From positions 32,927-96,926 of the forward strand of contig NZ_JACVVD010000017.1 in the NCBI RefSeq assembly GCF_014534655.1: DNA of 64,000 nucleotides. The letters are read 5' to 3'. The stretch is from Paenibacillus sedimenti. GTDB taxonomy: Bacteria > Bacillota > Bacilli > Paenibacillales > NBRC-103111. The notes below the pieces were generated by a model. The model did no database searches. It was not told the DNA's origin and saw nothing but the letters and a program-made list of their open reading frames with translations. Positions within the stretch are counted from its first letter, which is position 1. Each line of letters starts with the position of its first letter. The position numbers and the translations under genes were made by a program. This document shows, piece by piece, positions 1 through 8,494 of this stretch.

Positions 1-1214
1 ATTTTGCTAAACCGGGAACCGTTACGGTGGGCGGGACATTACCGGAGTTTGGCGGCAAGGCGATCCAAGCGAAAATCAGCGTGATCCCGGAGCATGTCAT
101 CTATTTCGTACATGCCGGGGGAGCAGCTACAAGCGATTACGTCACATGGTCTTCTTATATGCAGGAAACGCTCCTTAACCCAAATACAATTGATCAGCAG
201 TACGATCCGACCAAGGGGCAAACTTGGGGTTACGTAGGGAATAGTACGAATGCTTCCGGCAACGCAACCGGAAATCTGTTCACGTCGCTGCGATATCTCA
301 AAGGAAATTCGGGCAACGATCTGACCTATGCTTTTGATCTTAATAAAGGGCGTTACACTGTCTATGTCGGCCTGCATGATCCGTGGTACCAATGGTCCAA
401 AGGAAACCGGATCGCGGATATCAGGATCAACGGGGAAACGAAGAGAAGCGGTTACGTCTTTACGGACGCCTATGACGTGCTTGGATACTCGAATGTAGAA
501 GTGACGAACGGGAAGCTCGAGCTTACGGTGCATCGATCTGCGTCCGCACCTGCTACGAACTCCGATCCGCAGATCAGCTGGATTATGATCATCGACGATG
601 CTGCTCCGGTCACTACGGCAGCTCTTAACCCAGAGCAGCCGGGAGGGCTGAACGGTTGGTATACTTCGGATGTCACGCTTACCCTGACGGGAGCTGATGA
701 AGGTGCAGGCATCGCGAATTCCGAGTACCGCGTAAATGGAGGGGCGTGGCAGCCGTATACGAACCCGGTTCTTCTGTCCGATGAGGGAAGCTTGACCGTC
801 GATTACAGAAGCACGGACCTTGCGGGCAATACGGAAGACTTCAAGTCATTGGCCATTCTGATAGATAAAACGGCGCCGCAACTACAGTTATCGGTAGATA
901 AACAGGTCATAGGCCCGCCAAATCATAAAATGGTACCGATTCATGTAGCGGTGAATACGGATGATGCGGCATCCGGCATTGCAGCCTTCGAGTTGGTATC
1001 CATTACCAGCGATGAGCCGGATAACGTCAAGGGTGACGGCAATACGGAGCAAGATATTCAAGATGCCGAATATGGCACGAGCGATACTGACTTTAGTTTG
1101 CGGGCGGAACGGTCAGGCATAGGCAGCGGCAGAGTGTACACGATTACTTATAAAGTAACGGATCATGCAGGCCTTGAAACCATCAGTTCCGTTCAAGTGA
1201 AGGTCGATAAATAA
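1..1214 (+). CDS. C-terminal part of a large secreted carbohydrate-active protein (5' end outside window)
   Basis: The reading frame is open from base 3, so the gene enters from the left; the GTG at 27 is only an internal codon. The visible ~400 residues are all accessory modules. First comes the end of an Ig-like strand domain (AKPGTVTVGGTLPEFGG), then a beta-sandwich, carbohydrate-binding-like module (about residues 30-190, ending SWIMIIDD). An OmpL47/Ig-like domain follows (GLNGWYTSDVTLTLTGADEG to YRSTDLAGNTED), then a last Ig-like domain from TAPQLQLSVDK to the stop. This architecture is typical of the tails of very large extracellular glycoside hydrolases of Paenibacillus. The catalytic domain is not in the window, so the substrate cannot be named. 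No LPXTG or SLH anchor is seen. A strong hairpin follows the stop codon. Confidence 0.75.
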   Translation, partial: FAKPGTVTVGGTLPEFGGKAIQAKISVIPEHVIYFVHAGGAATSDYVTWSSYMQETLLNPNTIDQQYDPTKGQTWGYVGNSTNASGNATGNLFTSLRYLKGNSGNDLTYAFDLNKGRYTVYVGLHDPWYQWSKGNRIADIRINGETKRSGYVFTDAYDVLGYSNVEVTNGKLELTVHRSASAPATNSDPQISWIMIIDDAAPVTTAALNPEQPGGLNGWYTSDVTLTLTGADEGAGIANSEYRVNGGAWQPYTNPVLLSDEGSLTVDYRSTDLAGNTEDFKSLAILIDKTAPQLQLSVDKQVIGPPNHKMVPIHVAVNTDDAASGIAAFELVSITSDEPDNVKGDGNTEQDIQDAEYGTSDTDFSLRAERSGIGSGRVYTITYKVTDHAGLETISSVQVKVDK

Positions 1215-1223
1215 AAAAGTAGA

Positions 1224-1258
1224 AACCCCCGGGTGACGATTCCCGGGGGTTCTGTTAT
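1224..1258. terminator. Rho-independent terminator, probably bidirectional
   Basis: A perfect 10-bp stem (AACCCCCGGG / CCCGGGGGTT) has an 8-base loop, lies just after the glycosidase stop and faces the end of the convergent gene at 1271. The T tract is weak on the plus side. Confidence 0.8.
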
Positions 1259-1270
1259 ATAGAAGACCCC

Positions 1271-1795
1271 TTAAATTTTTGAAAGTAAGGGAATTGTACT
1301 CTTAATTTTCAAATAATAATCATTTATCTCATCTTTTAAATAAGGACCTTCGAAAATATCCGGGGAGATAAACTCACGCATCCAATTATCGTAAAAAAGC
1401 GCTGATTTATAAGCTAATTCCAGGTCAGGGATAAATCGTCTGACAACAATTAATCCTATGAATAAAGAATACTTATTTCTAAAATCTATCATCTGATTCC
1501 AGTAATCAGTCCATTCATCTTCACTAATCCCAAGGGATTGAACTAGTCCTGCTCTGTATGAATCCCACGCTTGTTTATGTTGTGCTTCAATTACTTCCAA
1601 TGCACCACACCATTTTATTATTGCTTGTGATAAGTGTAAACTTAGCGTATTTATCCAAAAATCTTTTGAGCCTAACAGTTCGGTTTGAATAGGCTTTAAT
1701 TCATTGTAGGTTGCATAACTAAACAAGAAATCCCGAAACAAGGGATATTGTTTGGTTACTATATCAATGCCTAAAAACTTATCAATGTTTGCCAT
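1271..1795 (-). CDS. Hypothetical protein, AT-rich orphan gene
   Basis: The product is a 174-residue soluble protein that I do not recognise. The start is placed at the ATG at 1795 because AAGGAG sits 5 bases upstream; the frame continues 20 codons further but that extension has no ribosome binding site. It is predicted mostly helical, with many aromatic residues (FWINTLSLHLSQAIIKW, DEWTDYWNQMIDFRNKYSLF) and no signal peptide, membrane segment or cysteine motif. The gene is visibly more AT-rich than its neighbours and is transcribed against both, which suggests recent acquisition. The helical build vaguely resembles HEPN-type proteins, but the R-x4-H motif is absent, so no function is assigned. 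Confidence 0.6.
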   Translation of the reverse strand: MANIDKFLGIDIVTKQYPLFRDFLFSYATYNELKPIQTELLGSKDFWINTLSLHLSQAIIKWCGALEVIEAQHKQAWDSYRAGLVQSLGISEDEWTDYWNQMIDFRNKYSLFIGLIVVRRFIPDLELAYKSALFYDNWMREFISPDIFEGPYLKDEINDYYLKIKSTIPLLSKI

Positions 1796-1931
1796 AGTTA
1801 CTCCTTCGGTTGTTAAACTGTCTTTTGATTGATTCCAAATCTGACCATTTATCAAGGGTCAATTTCATTATAGGATGTATCCATGGTTCCATCAATATCC
1901 ATTCACGATAACGACAAGAGGATGTGTTCCA

Positions 1932-2510
1932 ATGAAATCTGTATTGAATTTAAAGCACAAAATAGGGACGGGGATTACCCCTCAACAATTTATTGACGGG
2001 ATGACGAAAAACCAGGATACATTTATCCATTGGTACAACCGTTTTACATGGGACGGCAAGGAAGAAAAAGCCTTTTTTGATTCTCTGGGCACAAGAGAAG
2101 ATCTACATTGCATGATTCTTTGCACCGATTGGTGTCCTGATGTAATATGGAATGTGCCGGTCCTGTTTCGGGTTATGGAACACGGCCAAATTCCGATGGA
2201 AGTTTTGCTTATGGAGCAGCATTTAGAGACGATGGATTTGTTCTTAACGGATGGAGGACGCGCGCAGCCGGTTGCAGTTTTTATGAATGCCCAAGGCGAC
2301 GTTATCGGAAAATGGGGTGCCCGCCCTCAATATATTCAGGCTGTGATGAATGAATTCCGCAAGCATAATCCGAATCGGGAATCGCCGGATTATCAGGATA
2401 AAGTTTCCAAAGTGCGTCAAGAGATTGCTCATATTTACAATTCCGGAACAGAGTATCAAGACGTTATTGTTCAAGAATTGCATCAGTTGCTTTCATCAAG
2501 GAGTCATTAA
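1932..2510 (+). CDS. Thioredoxin-like family protein
   Basis: This 192-residue cytoplasmic protein has a thioredoxin-type fold. The segment HCMILCTDWCPDVIWNVPVLFRV carries a C-x2-W-C-like pattern (CTDWCPD) at the usual place after a beta strand, followed by a later strand-turn PVAVFMNAQGDVIGKWGARP. It resembles the Thioredoxin_9 group of Bacilli. Only one cysteine sits in the classic second position, so true disulfide exchange is uncertain. The ATG at 1932 is preferred over an upstream in-frame ATG at 1875 because AGAGGA lies 9 bases before it. The stop precedes the EamA transporter gene by about 20 bases, so the two are probably co-transcribed. Confidence 0.7.
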   Translation: MKSVLNLKHKIGTGITPQQFIDGMTKNQDTFIHWYNRFTWDGKEEKAFFDSLGTREDLHCMILCTDWCPDVIWNVPVLFRVMEHGQIPMEVLLMEQHLETMDLFLTDGGRAQPVAVFMNAQGDVIGKWGARPQYIQAVMNEFRKHNPNRESPDYQDKVSKVRQEIAHIYNSGTEYQDVIVQELHQLLSSRSH

Positions 2511-2529
2511 GCAGAAAGAAGGGATCCAT

Positions 2530-3444
2530 CTGCAGCGATCGCTATTTTTCGCATTATTTTTGCTCAGCCTTATTTGGGGAGGGTCTTACTTCTTTATAAA
2601 AATACTGCTCCATGATTTTGGACCATGGACGATTGCCTTTCTCCGATCTACCTTGGGTTTGGCTGCCATTATCATTATCATGCTGATTTTACGGGTGCCT
2701 TTTGCCCTCAAGAAGATCCCTTGGATGCCGATGGCGATTATGGCCCTGATTAATACAGCCATTCCATGGGCGATCATCGGATTCAGTGAAACCAGATTAA
2801 CAAGCACTATGGCCTCTGTACTGAACGCTACGACACCATTATGGACAATGGTTGTAGGCATCTTATTTTTCCAGGTTGTGTCCCACCGTCTGCAGTGGCT
2901 TGGCATGGGGATTGCCATCGTCGGCCTGGTCATCCTGCTGGGCGTGAATACGGATTCGCTCATATCCGTTGATCTGTTGGGATTTATTTGCATGATAGCG
3001 TCATCGTTATGTTATGCGATCGGCTCCCAGCTGTCTAAGCGTCTTCTCAATGGGCTGTCGATGTATCAAATTACTTTCGGCACCTTGCTTTGTGCCATGC
3101 TTGGCAGCGGCAGCGCTGCCTTTTTAACGGAACCCATCGCTTTCACGCAGCTGACTTCGCTTCCGAATATAGCAGCATTAGCGGGCTTAGGCATATTTGG
3201 CTCGGGTATCGCGTATATTCTTTTTTATTATATCGTTCAAAAAGGGAGCCCGGAGTTTGCCACAACGGTCACCTATCTGATACCGGCAAGCGCAATGATC
3301 TGGGGGTATACGATGCTGGGCGAGAAGATCTATTGGAGCTTGTTGATCGGATTGGCTCTCATTCTTGCAGGCGTGTTCCTGGCGGGCAGATCGCATCCGA
3401 AGGCCGTGCAGCCCAGAGTTCGAAACAAACCCACTCTTCAATAG
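2530..3444 (+). CDS. EamA/DMT-family transporter
   Basis: The product is an inner-membrane permease of the drug/metabolite transporter superfamily with ten predicted membrane helices, built as two EamA repeats (first ending near VILLGVNTDSLISVD, second ending VFLAGRSHP). The signature SLIWGGSYFFIK is at the very N-terminus. The frame stays open upstream into the preceding gene, but the transporter proper begins at QRSLFFALF. The best start is a CTG at 2530 with AAGAAGGG about 7 bases upstream. A CTG start is unusual and should be treated as tentative. The substrate cannot be read from sequence. Some EamA proteins export metallophores, and a Zur-box operon follows, but a terminator lies between. 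Confidence 0.85.
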   Translation: MQRSLFFALFLLSLIWGGSYFFIKILLHDFGPWTIAFLRSTLGLAAIIIIMLILRVPFALKKIPWMPMAIMALINTAIPWAIIGFSETRLTSTMASVLNATTPLWTMVVGILFFQVVSHRLQWLGMGIAIVGLVILLGVNTDSLISVDLLGFICMIASSLCYAIGSQLSKRLLNGLSMYQITFGTLLCAMLGSGSAAFLTEPIAFTQLTSLPNIAALAGLGIFGSGIAYILFYYIVQKGSPEFATTVTYLIPASAMIWGYTMLGEKIYWSLLIGLALILAGVFLAGRSHPKAVQPRVRNKPTLQ

Positions 3445-3491
3445 TATGATTAAAAGAAGCCTTGACAGCAGAATGAAGTCACGTGTACTCT

Positions 3492-3512
3492 TAATAGTAA
3501 TTGTTACATTTA
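3492..3512. promoter_or_regulatory. Second, weaker Zur-like operator
   Basis: The core GTAATTGTTAC (3497-3507) differs by one base from the Zur core GTAATNATTAC; the flanks fit poorly (about 15 of 21 positions overall). A TTGACA at 3462-3467 with a weak TACTCT 18 bases on would place a transcription start inside this site. Confidence 0.35.
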
Positions 3513-3537
3513 AAACGAGCTCTGTGCTCGTTTTTTT
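3513..3537 (+). terminator. Terminator after the EamA gene
   Basis: An 8-bp stem (AAACGAGC / GCTCGTTT) with a 5-base loop is followed by a run of seven T. It separates the EamA gene from the methyltransferase/importer operon and lies between the two Zur-like sites. Confidence 0.85.
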
Positions 3538-3546
3538 CAAGTCTTA

Positions 3547-3567
3547 AAATCGTAATAATTACAATTA
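3547..3567. promoter_or_regulatory. Zur box (zinc-responsive repressor operator)
   Basis: This 21-base site with core GTAATAATTAC matches the Bacillus Zur consensus (AAATC, GTAATNATTAC, GATTT) at 19 of 21 positions by eye. It begins inside a TAAAAT hexamer (3545-3550) that could be the -10 element and ends six bases before the ribosome binding site of the first operon gene. That is a classic repression geometry. The inference is that the operon is switched on by zinc starvation. Confidence 0.75.
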
Positions 3568-3587
3568 AATGAGGGAGGATGGCTGAA

Positions 3588-4280
3588 GTGAAACAGGATC
3601 AGTTATATGACGTTTGGTGGAAGGAACGTTACGAAGGAGAGCAACGCATGGAAGATGAGCATGTAAGGCACTGGGAAAAAGTGCTTGGCACGATCGTCGA
3701 AGAGGATATTCAGAATTGTGCCGTGCTTGATTTCGGATGCAACCAGGGCGGGTTTTTACGATATTTGTACGGAAAAAGGCCCTTTCGGGAAGGCATAGGC
3801 ATAGATCTCGCCCGTCAATCCATTGCAGTCGCTAATGAACGAAAGGGCGATGCTCCGCTTTATTATGAAGCGACGGGATCTCCCGAAGAGTTCCCGCATC
3901 GTTTTGACTTAGCATTCAGCATTTCTGTCATGTATTTGATTGCCGATTTAGAAGAGCATACCCGGAAAATCAGGCAGGCTTTAAAGCCTGGAGGCGTGTA
4001 TTATGCGACTTATACGGATTATAGAGACAATCCTAGCCTTCCTCATATTCAGGCAAAGATCAACGAGAATGGAGCGCTTCCGATGAATCTGCATACATTG
4101 GATGACATTTCTAAGCCATTTATGCAGGCAGGCTTTCAAGTCGGAATTCAAAGAATGAAGCCGGAGAGCTTCATTGCCATTTCGCCGAATGAACGTTGGT
4201 TTTTGCAGGTGGCCGACCGTATACAGTATGAGTATGAGCAGGCATACATATTCCGTTTTGTTGCACCGGATCAGGCCTAG
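3588..4280 (+). CDS. Class I SAM-dependent methyltransferase, first gene of Zur-box operon
   Basis: This 230-residue cytoplasmic enzyme has a Rossmann-type methyltransferase core. Motif I is VLDFGCNQGGFL, the acidic residue after strand 2 lies in GIGIDLA, motif IV is around FDLAFSISVMYLIADLEEH, and LKPGGVYYATYTDYRD gives the post-motif strand. The GTG at 3588 is chosen because GGGAGG ends 9 bases before it; the ATG at 3579 directly abuts that site and is too close. The gene begins 20 bases after a Zur box and stops 16 bases before the importer's binding-protein gene, so it belongs to the same zinc-responsive operon. Its substrate is unknown. It is not recognisably a nicotianamine-synthase-like (CntL) enzyme, although a link to a metal chelator would fit the context. 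Confidence 0.8.
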   Translation: MKQDQLYDVWWKERYEGEQRMEDEHVRHWEKVLGTIVEEDIQNCAVLDFGCNQGGFLRYLYGKRPFREGIGIDLARQSIAVANERKGDAPLYYEATGSPEEFPHRFDLAFSISVMYLIADLEEHTRKIRQALKPGGVYYATYTDYRDNPSLPHIQAKINENGALPMNLHTLDDISKPFMQAGFQVGIQRMKPESFIAISPNERWFLQVADRIQYEYEQAYIFRFVAPDQA

Positions 4281-4296
4281 CATGAAGGAGGAAAGA

Positions 4297-5910
4297 ATGT
4301 TCATGAATAGACGAAAAAGCCTTTATTCTTTTGTAATAAGCATACTCGTTATGGCGCTGTTAACAACGGCTTGTTCAACGGGTAACAAAGCAGATACATC
4401 AGCGAAAATCAAAACGATTACGATGCCTTGGAGAACGGACATTGGTCCATTGAATCCGCATTTGTATGACCCCAACCAGATGTTTGCGCAGGCCATGGTC
4501 TACGAGTCGCTAGTCAATTATTCGAACGGCGGACAAATCGTGCCGGGTTTAGCCGAACGTTGGACGGTATCTGACGATGGCATGATTTATACGTTTTTCT
4601 TGCGTAAAAATGTTAAATACTCCGACGGTTCCGTCTTTGATGCAGACAATGTAAAGCGGAACATAGACGCCGTTATGGCCAACAAACAGCGACACACGTG
4701 GATGGGGATTGTCGGTGCACTGGAATCCGTCGAGAAAGTGGATGATTACACAGTAAGGCTGAAGCTGAATAAATTTTATTATCCTGTGCTGCAGGAGCTT
4801 GCATTTGTTCGTCCGTTTCGCTTTCTGGGGAATACCGGATTCCCTGACAACGGCCAAACATCAACAGCGATCAAAGCACCGGTCGGTACCGGTCCATGGG
4901 TCTTGAAAGAGTACAAGAAAGACGATTACGCCCTTTTTGCGAGGAACGAAAATTATTGGGGAGTAAAACCGAAGCTTGATCAGATCAAAGTAAAGATCAT
5001 GCCGGATTCCGAATCCATCTTGCTTGCTTTTGAGAAGAAGGAGATTGATTTCATTTATGGCAGAGGCGTGATCAGTCTTGATAGTTTCAAGCATCTGAAG
5101 GAGTCCGGTAAGTATGGCATTAGCCAATCTGATCCGCTGACAACAAGGTTAGTTGTGCTGAACACGCAAAAAGGACCTACTGCTGATCTGAATGTACGAA
5201 AAGCGATTGAATACGGAATCGACAAAAAGAAAATGGTCGAAAGCGTAGCTTATGGAACGGAGCTCATGGCTGACACCATTCTGGCCAAAGAAATTCCTTA
5301 CGCCGATGTTGGTTTGACGCCAATAGGATATAACCCCGACAAAGCCAAGCAGCTCCTGGAGGAAGCCGGATGGAAGCTTCCCGCCGGGAAAACCGTCAGG
5401 GAAAAGAACGGGCAGCCGCTGACAGTCAAGTTTACCTATATCGCAACGGAAGCCGTACAAAAGGCCATTGCTGAAATAATGCAAGGCGAACTTGCAAAAA
5501 TCGGCATTCGGGCAGATATTCAAGGCGTGGATGTGATGGTCGGCCTCCAGCAGCTGAAAAACGGCGAGAGCAACATGAACTTCTGGAGCTCTCTGGGTCC
5601 CCCTAACGATCCGCATAATTTCGCCATCATCAGCTCCCAACCGGGATCTACCGGCGTTTACGAAGCTCAATCCGGATTGCCTAATAAGAAGGAGATCGAC
5701 GATAAGATTAGGAAGGTGCTGGCAAGTCATGATGAGAACGAACGTAAAGGACTGTACAAATCAATTCTAACGTCATTCCACGAGCAGGTTGCATTCTATC
5801 CGATTTCCTATGAAACGTTTATTGCCGTATATCAAAAAAATGTTTCTGGCATTGTACCTAAAGCCTCTAAATATGATTTTCCATTTTCTACATTGGAAGT
5901 TTCGCCATGA
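4297..5910 (+). CDS. NikA-type metal/metal-chelate binding lipoprotein of ABC importer
   Basis: This extracytoplasmic solute-binding lipoprotein (537 residues, SBP_5 family) has a signal peptide ending in lipobox LTTAC (Cys26). It aligns by eye with E. coli NikA along its length (IGPLNPHLYDPNQMFAQAMVYESLV; QRHTWMG; FVRPFRF; APVGTGPW). NikA's Met27, Trp100 and Arg137 have counterparts Met62, Trp135 and Arg172 with identical spacing. The positions of NikA Tyr402 and His416 appear as Leu417 and Trp430, so the metal-coordinating His is missing. With the upstream Zur box, this argues for a zinc- or opine-type metal chelate as ligand rather than a nickel-histidine complex. The start at ATG 4297 has AGGAGG 5 bases upstream; ATG 4303 is an alternative. 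Confidence 0.85.
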   Translation: MFMNRRKSLYSFVISILVMALLTTACSTGNKADTSAKIKTITMPWRTDIGPLNPHLYDPNQMFAQAMVYESLVNYSNGGQIVPGLAERWTVSDDGMIYTFFLRKNVKYSDGSVFDADNVKRNIDAVMANKQRHTWMGIVGALESVEKVDDYTVRLKLNKFYYPVLQELAFVRPFRFLGNTGFPDNGQTSTAIKAPVGTGPWVLKEYKKDDYALFARNENYWGVKPKLDQIKVKIMPDSESILLAFEKKEIDFIYGRGVISLDSFKHLKESGKYGISQSDPLTTRLVVLNTQKGPTADLNVRKAIEYGIDKKKMVESVAYGTELMADTILAKEIPYADVGLTPIGYNPDKAKQLLEEAGWKLPAGKTVREKNGQPLTVKFTYIATEAVQKAIAEIMQGELAKIGIRADIQGVDVMVGLQQLKNGESNMNFWSSLGPPNDPHNFAIISSQPGSTGVYEAQSGLPNKKEIDDKIRKVLASHDENERKGLYKSILTSFHEQVAFYPISYETFIAVYQKNVSGIVPKASKYDFPFSTLEVSP

Positions 5911-6860
5911 TATCTGTTCATACGCTCGGATTTATCATGAAAAGACTGGCCGGACTGCCCCTAATTTTATTAGGGGTATCCGTCCTTACCTTTCTGCTGC
6001 TCCGTCTCGTTCCTGTAGAGCCTGCAGAAGTCATTCTGCATCTATCCAATACGCCGCCAACCGATGAAGCGATAGCTCAGATGCGAACCGAGCTCGGTAT
6101 GGATCGGTCGCTTATCTTGCAGTTCGGGTATTGGCTCTCTGAGATGTGCCGCTTCAACTTCGGCGTATCCTATGTGAGCAAATTGCCGGTTGCACATGAG
6201 ATTGCGGAGAAATTCCCCGTGACGTTGCAGTTGACGGCAGGCGCGCTGCTGCTGACCTTGCTGCTAAGCGTACCGCTTGGCATTCTGTCAGCGCTTTATC
6301 CTAACAAGCCGATCGATCAATTGAGCCGCTTACTTGCTTTTGTCGGTGCTTCCGTTCCCCGGTTCTGGCTCAGCTTTATACTCCTTTATTTGTTTTCGAT
6401 GAAGTTGGATTGGTTTCCCGTTCAGGGGACAGGAACACTGCTTCATCTTATTTTACCTTCTTTTACGCTTGCATTTACCCAAATGGCTGTTTTCACGAGA
6501 CTGCTGCGCAGCGGTATCCTGGATCAACTGAAAGAGCCTTATGTCCTTTATGCAAGAGCCAGAGGATTACGAGAAAGCATCATTATCGTGCGTCATATTC
6601 TCAAAATCGCGATGCTGCCTGTTGTGACTGCACTTGCAATCAGCATGGGTCATTTGCTGGCGGGCACAGTGATGGTTGAGCAAATATTCGGATGGCCGGG
6701 GCTGGGCCGTTATTTGATCGAATCGATCATCAACCGGGATTATCCGGTCATTCAATGTTACGCGCTGCTCATGGCGCTTATTTTCGTGTTCGCTAACTTG
6801 ATTGTCGATATCCTGCAAAGGATGCTGGATCCCCGCACGATGATGAAAGGAGGTAGCTGA
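5907..6860 (+). CDS. NikB-type ABC permease
   Basis: This inner-membrane permease (317 residues, about six helices) belongs to the oligopeptide/nickel BPD_transp_1 family. It forms the channel with the next gene product. N-terminal features typical of DppB/NikB are present: MKRLAGLPLILLGVSVLTFLLLRLVP, then the periplasmic loop TELGMDRSLILQFGYWL. The EAA-type coupling segment is around YVLYARARGLRESIIIVRHILK, which contacts the ATPases. The start codon overlaps the stop of the binding-protein gene (ATGA), showing translational coupling. An internal ATG at 5937 is a possible alternative start. Confidence 0.85.
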   Translation: MISVHTLGFIMKRLAGLPLILLGVSVLTFLLLRLVPVEPAEVILHLSNTPPTDEAIAQMRTELGMDRSLILQFGYWLSEMCRFNFGVSYVSKLPVAHEIAEKFPVTLQLTAGALLLTLLLSVPLGILSALYPNKPIDQLSRLLAFVGASVPRFWLSFILLYLFSMKLDWFPVQGTGTLLHLILPSFTLAFTQMAVFTRLLRSGILDQLKEPYVLYARARGLRESIIIVRHILKIAMLPVVTALAISMGHLLAGTVMVEQIFGWPGLGRYLIESIINRDYPVIQCYALLMALIFVFANLIVDILQRMLDPRTMMKGGS

Positions 6861-6861
6861 T

Positions 6862-7740
6862 ATGTGGAAAATTTGCGCCCTCTTTCTCATAGCCGTTATG
6901 CTCGTTGGCATATTGTCTCCATGGCTTGTTCCTCATCCTCCGGATCAAATGGATGTACTGCTCAAGTTTCAAAAGCCTTCCTGGGAGTATCCGCTCGGTA
7001 CGGATCATTTGGGCAGGTGCGTCTTCTCCAGGTTATTGTCAGCCATCCGCTATTCGTTCGGCGGCGCCTTACTCGTACTTGTTCTTACGGTATCAATCGG
7101 CATCATTGTCGGTTCGTTTACTGCGTTAAAGGGAGGTTGGTTTGACGCCATATTTATGCGGATATGCGATATCTTGCTGGCATTTCCGACGCTGGTGCTG
7201 GCATTCGTCCTGTTGGGCATGTTCGGTTCAGGCTTTAGCAATCTCATTTTGGCGCTCGTACTTTCCATGTGGGTCTATTATGCGAGAATCATCAGAAGCA
7301 TGGTGCTCAGCTTAAGGGAAAAGCCTTTTATGAAAGCAGCAATCGTCAGTGGTACCAGGCAATGGGGGCTCATCTTCAAGCATATGGTTCCTAATATGAT
7401 GTTGCCGCTTCTTGTACTGTCTACGCTGGAATTTGGAGGCATCATGCTGGAAATCACCGGCTTCTCATTCTTGGGATTAGGGGTTCAAGCCCCAACCGCA
7501 GAATGGGGGATGATGATCAATGACGGCAAATCTTACATCAGACAGCATCCCGAGTTGATGATATATCCCGGTATCGCTATTATGCTGATCGTAATCGCTT
7601 GCAATTTGCTGGGGGAGTCGATGCGCAGTCTTTATGAACCCGGAAGGGAGGTATCCTATGAAACGAAATCAAACGGTTCTCTCTATGACAAATATTTCCG
7701 TCGATCTCGAAACCGCGACTCGGAAGACTCGCCTTGTTAA
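6862..7740 (+). CDS. NikC-type ABC permease with out-of-frame C-terminal tail
   Basis: This second channel subunit (292 residues) has the usual NikC/DppC start and the conserved LGTDHLGRCVFSRLLSAIRYS segment before the second helix. The coupling segment is AAIVSGTRQWGLIFKHMVPN, and the conserved FLGLGVQAPTAEWGMMINDGK follows. The strong AAAGGAGG lies in the end of the preceding gene. The oddity is that the family normally ends shortly after the LYEPGR-type sequence, whereas this frame continues about 30 more residues (SYETKSNGSLYDKYFRRSRN...), overlapping the next gene by 83 bases. The basic, low-complexity tail looks like read-through after loss of the original stop codon. Confidence 0.85.
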   Translation: MWKICALFLIAVMLVGILSPWLVPHPPDQMDVLLKFQKPSWEYPLGTDHLGRCVFSRLLSAIRYSFGGALLVLVLTVSIGIIVGSFTALKGGWFDAIFMRICDILLAFPTLVLAFVLLGMFGSGFSNLILALVLSMWVYYARIIRSMVLSLREKPFMKAAIVSGTRQWGLIFKHMVPNMMLPLLVLSTLEFGGIMLEITGFSFLGLGVQAPTAEWGMMINDGKSYIRQHPELMIYPGIAIMLIVIACNLLGESMRSLYEPGREVSYETKSNGSLYDKYFRRSRNRDSEDSPC

Positions 7741-8494
7741 CAAGGTAAGCTTAAACGTTAACCGGGGAGAGGTACTAGGCATTATTGGTGAAAGCGGAAG
7801 CGGTAAAACAATGACTTGCATGGCTGCAATGGGGCTGCTTCCACGCGGGGCTCGCGTGACGGAAGGGAGTATCCTTTTGGATGGCGAGGAGCTTACGTCT
7901 TTATCCGTCGAGGAGCGCAGAAAGTTAAGGGGGAGCCGGATTTCTATGATCATGCAAAACCCGATGACATGCTTTAACCCGGTTCGTACGATCGGTTCCC
8001 ACTTTCTGGAGACTCTAGGAGTGCATACAAACCTAACCGCAAAAGAAGCAAGAGAAAGGGCGATACATGATTTAGGCCAAGTGAACCTGCCGCGTCCTCA
8101 AGAGCTAATGCGACAATATCCGTTTGAATTGAGCGGCGGTATGCTGCAGCGGATCATGATTGCAATTGCACTCGCAACCAATGCGGAACTAATCATTGCC
8201 GATGAACCTACAACGGCGTTGGATACAGGCAACCAAAAGCATATATTGCGCGAACTGAATCGGATCCGGGAAATGACAGGAGCTGCCATCATCGTCATCA
8301 CGCACGATTTGGGAGTCATTGCCGAGCTGGCGGATCAAGTGACGGTGATGTATCGCGGAGAATCGGTTGAGAATGCTCCGGTGAAGCAGCTATTTGATGC
8401 TCCGGCACATGCATATACACGACTGCTGCTGCAATCGCGTTTATCGATGCCTAACTCCGCAAGTGATGAAGTAAGAAGGGGGCTAATCGTGTGA
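7658..8494 (+). CDS. NikD-type ABC transporter ATPase
   Basis: This ATPase subunit (278 residues from the ATG at 7658) shows all the expected motifs in order: Walker A GESGSGKT, Q-loop in MIMQNPMTCFNPV, signature LSGGMLQR, Walker B LIIADEPTTALD and H-loop ITHDL. A long oligopeptide-type tail precedes the stop. AGGGAGG lies 7-8 bases before ATG 7658; the frame extends eight codons upstream but without a ribosome binding site. It overlaps the preceding permease gene by 83 bases and the following ATPase gene by 4 bases. It powers import together with the second ATPase. Confidence 0.85.
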   Translation: MKRNQTVLSMTNISVDLETATRKTRLVNKVSLNVNRGEVLGIIGESGSGKTMTCMAAMGLLPRGARVTEGSILLDGEELTSLSVEERRKLRGSRISMIMQNPMTCFNPVRTIGSHFLETLGVHTNLTAKEARERAIHDLGQVNLPRPQELMRQYPFELSGGMLQRIMIAIALATNAELIIADEPTTALDTGNQKHILRELNRIREMTGAAIIVITHDLGVIAELADQVTVMYRGESVENAPVKQLFDAPAHAYTRLLLQSRLSMPNSASDEVRRGLIV

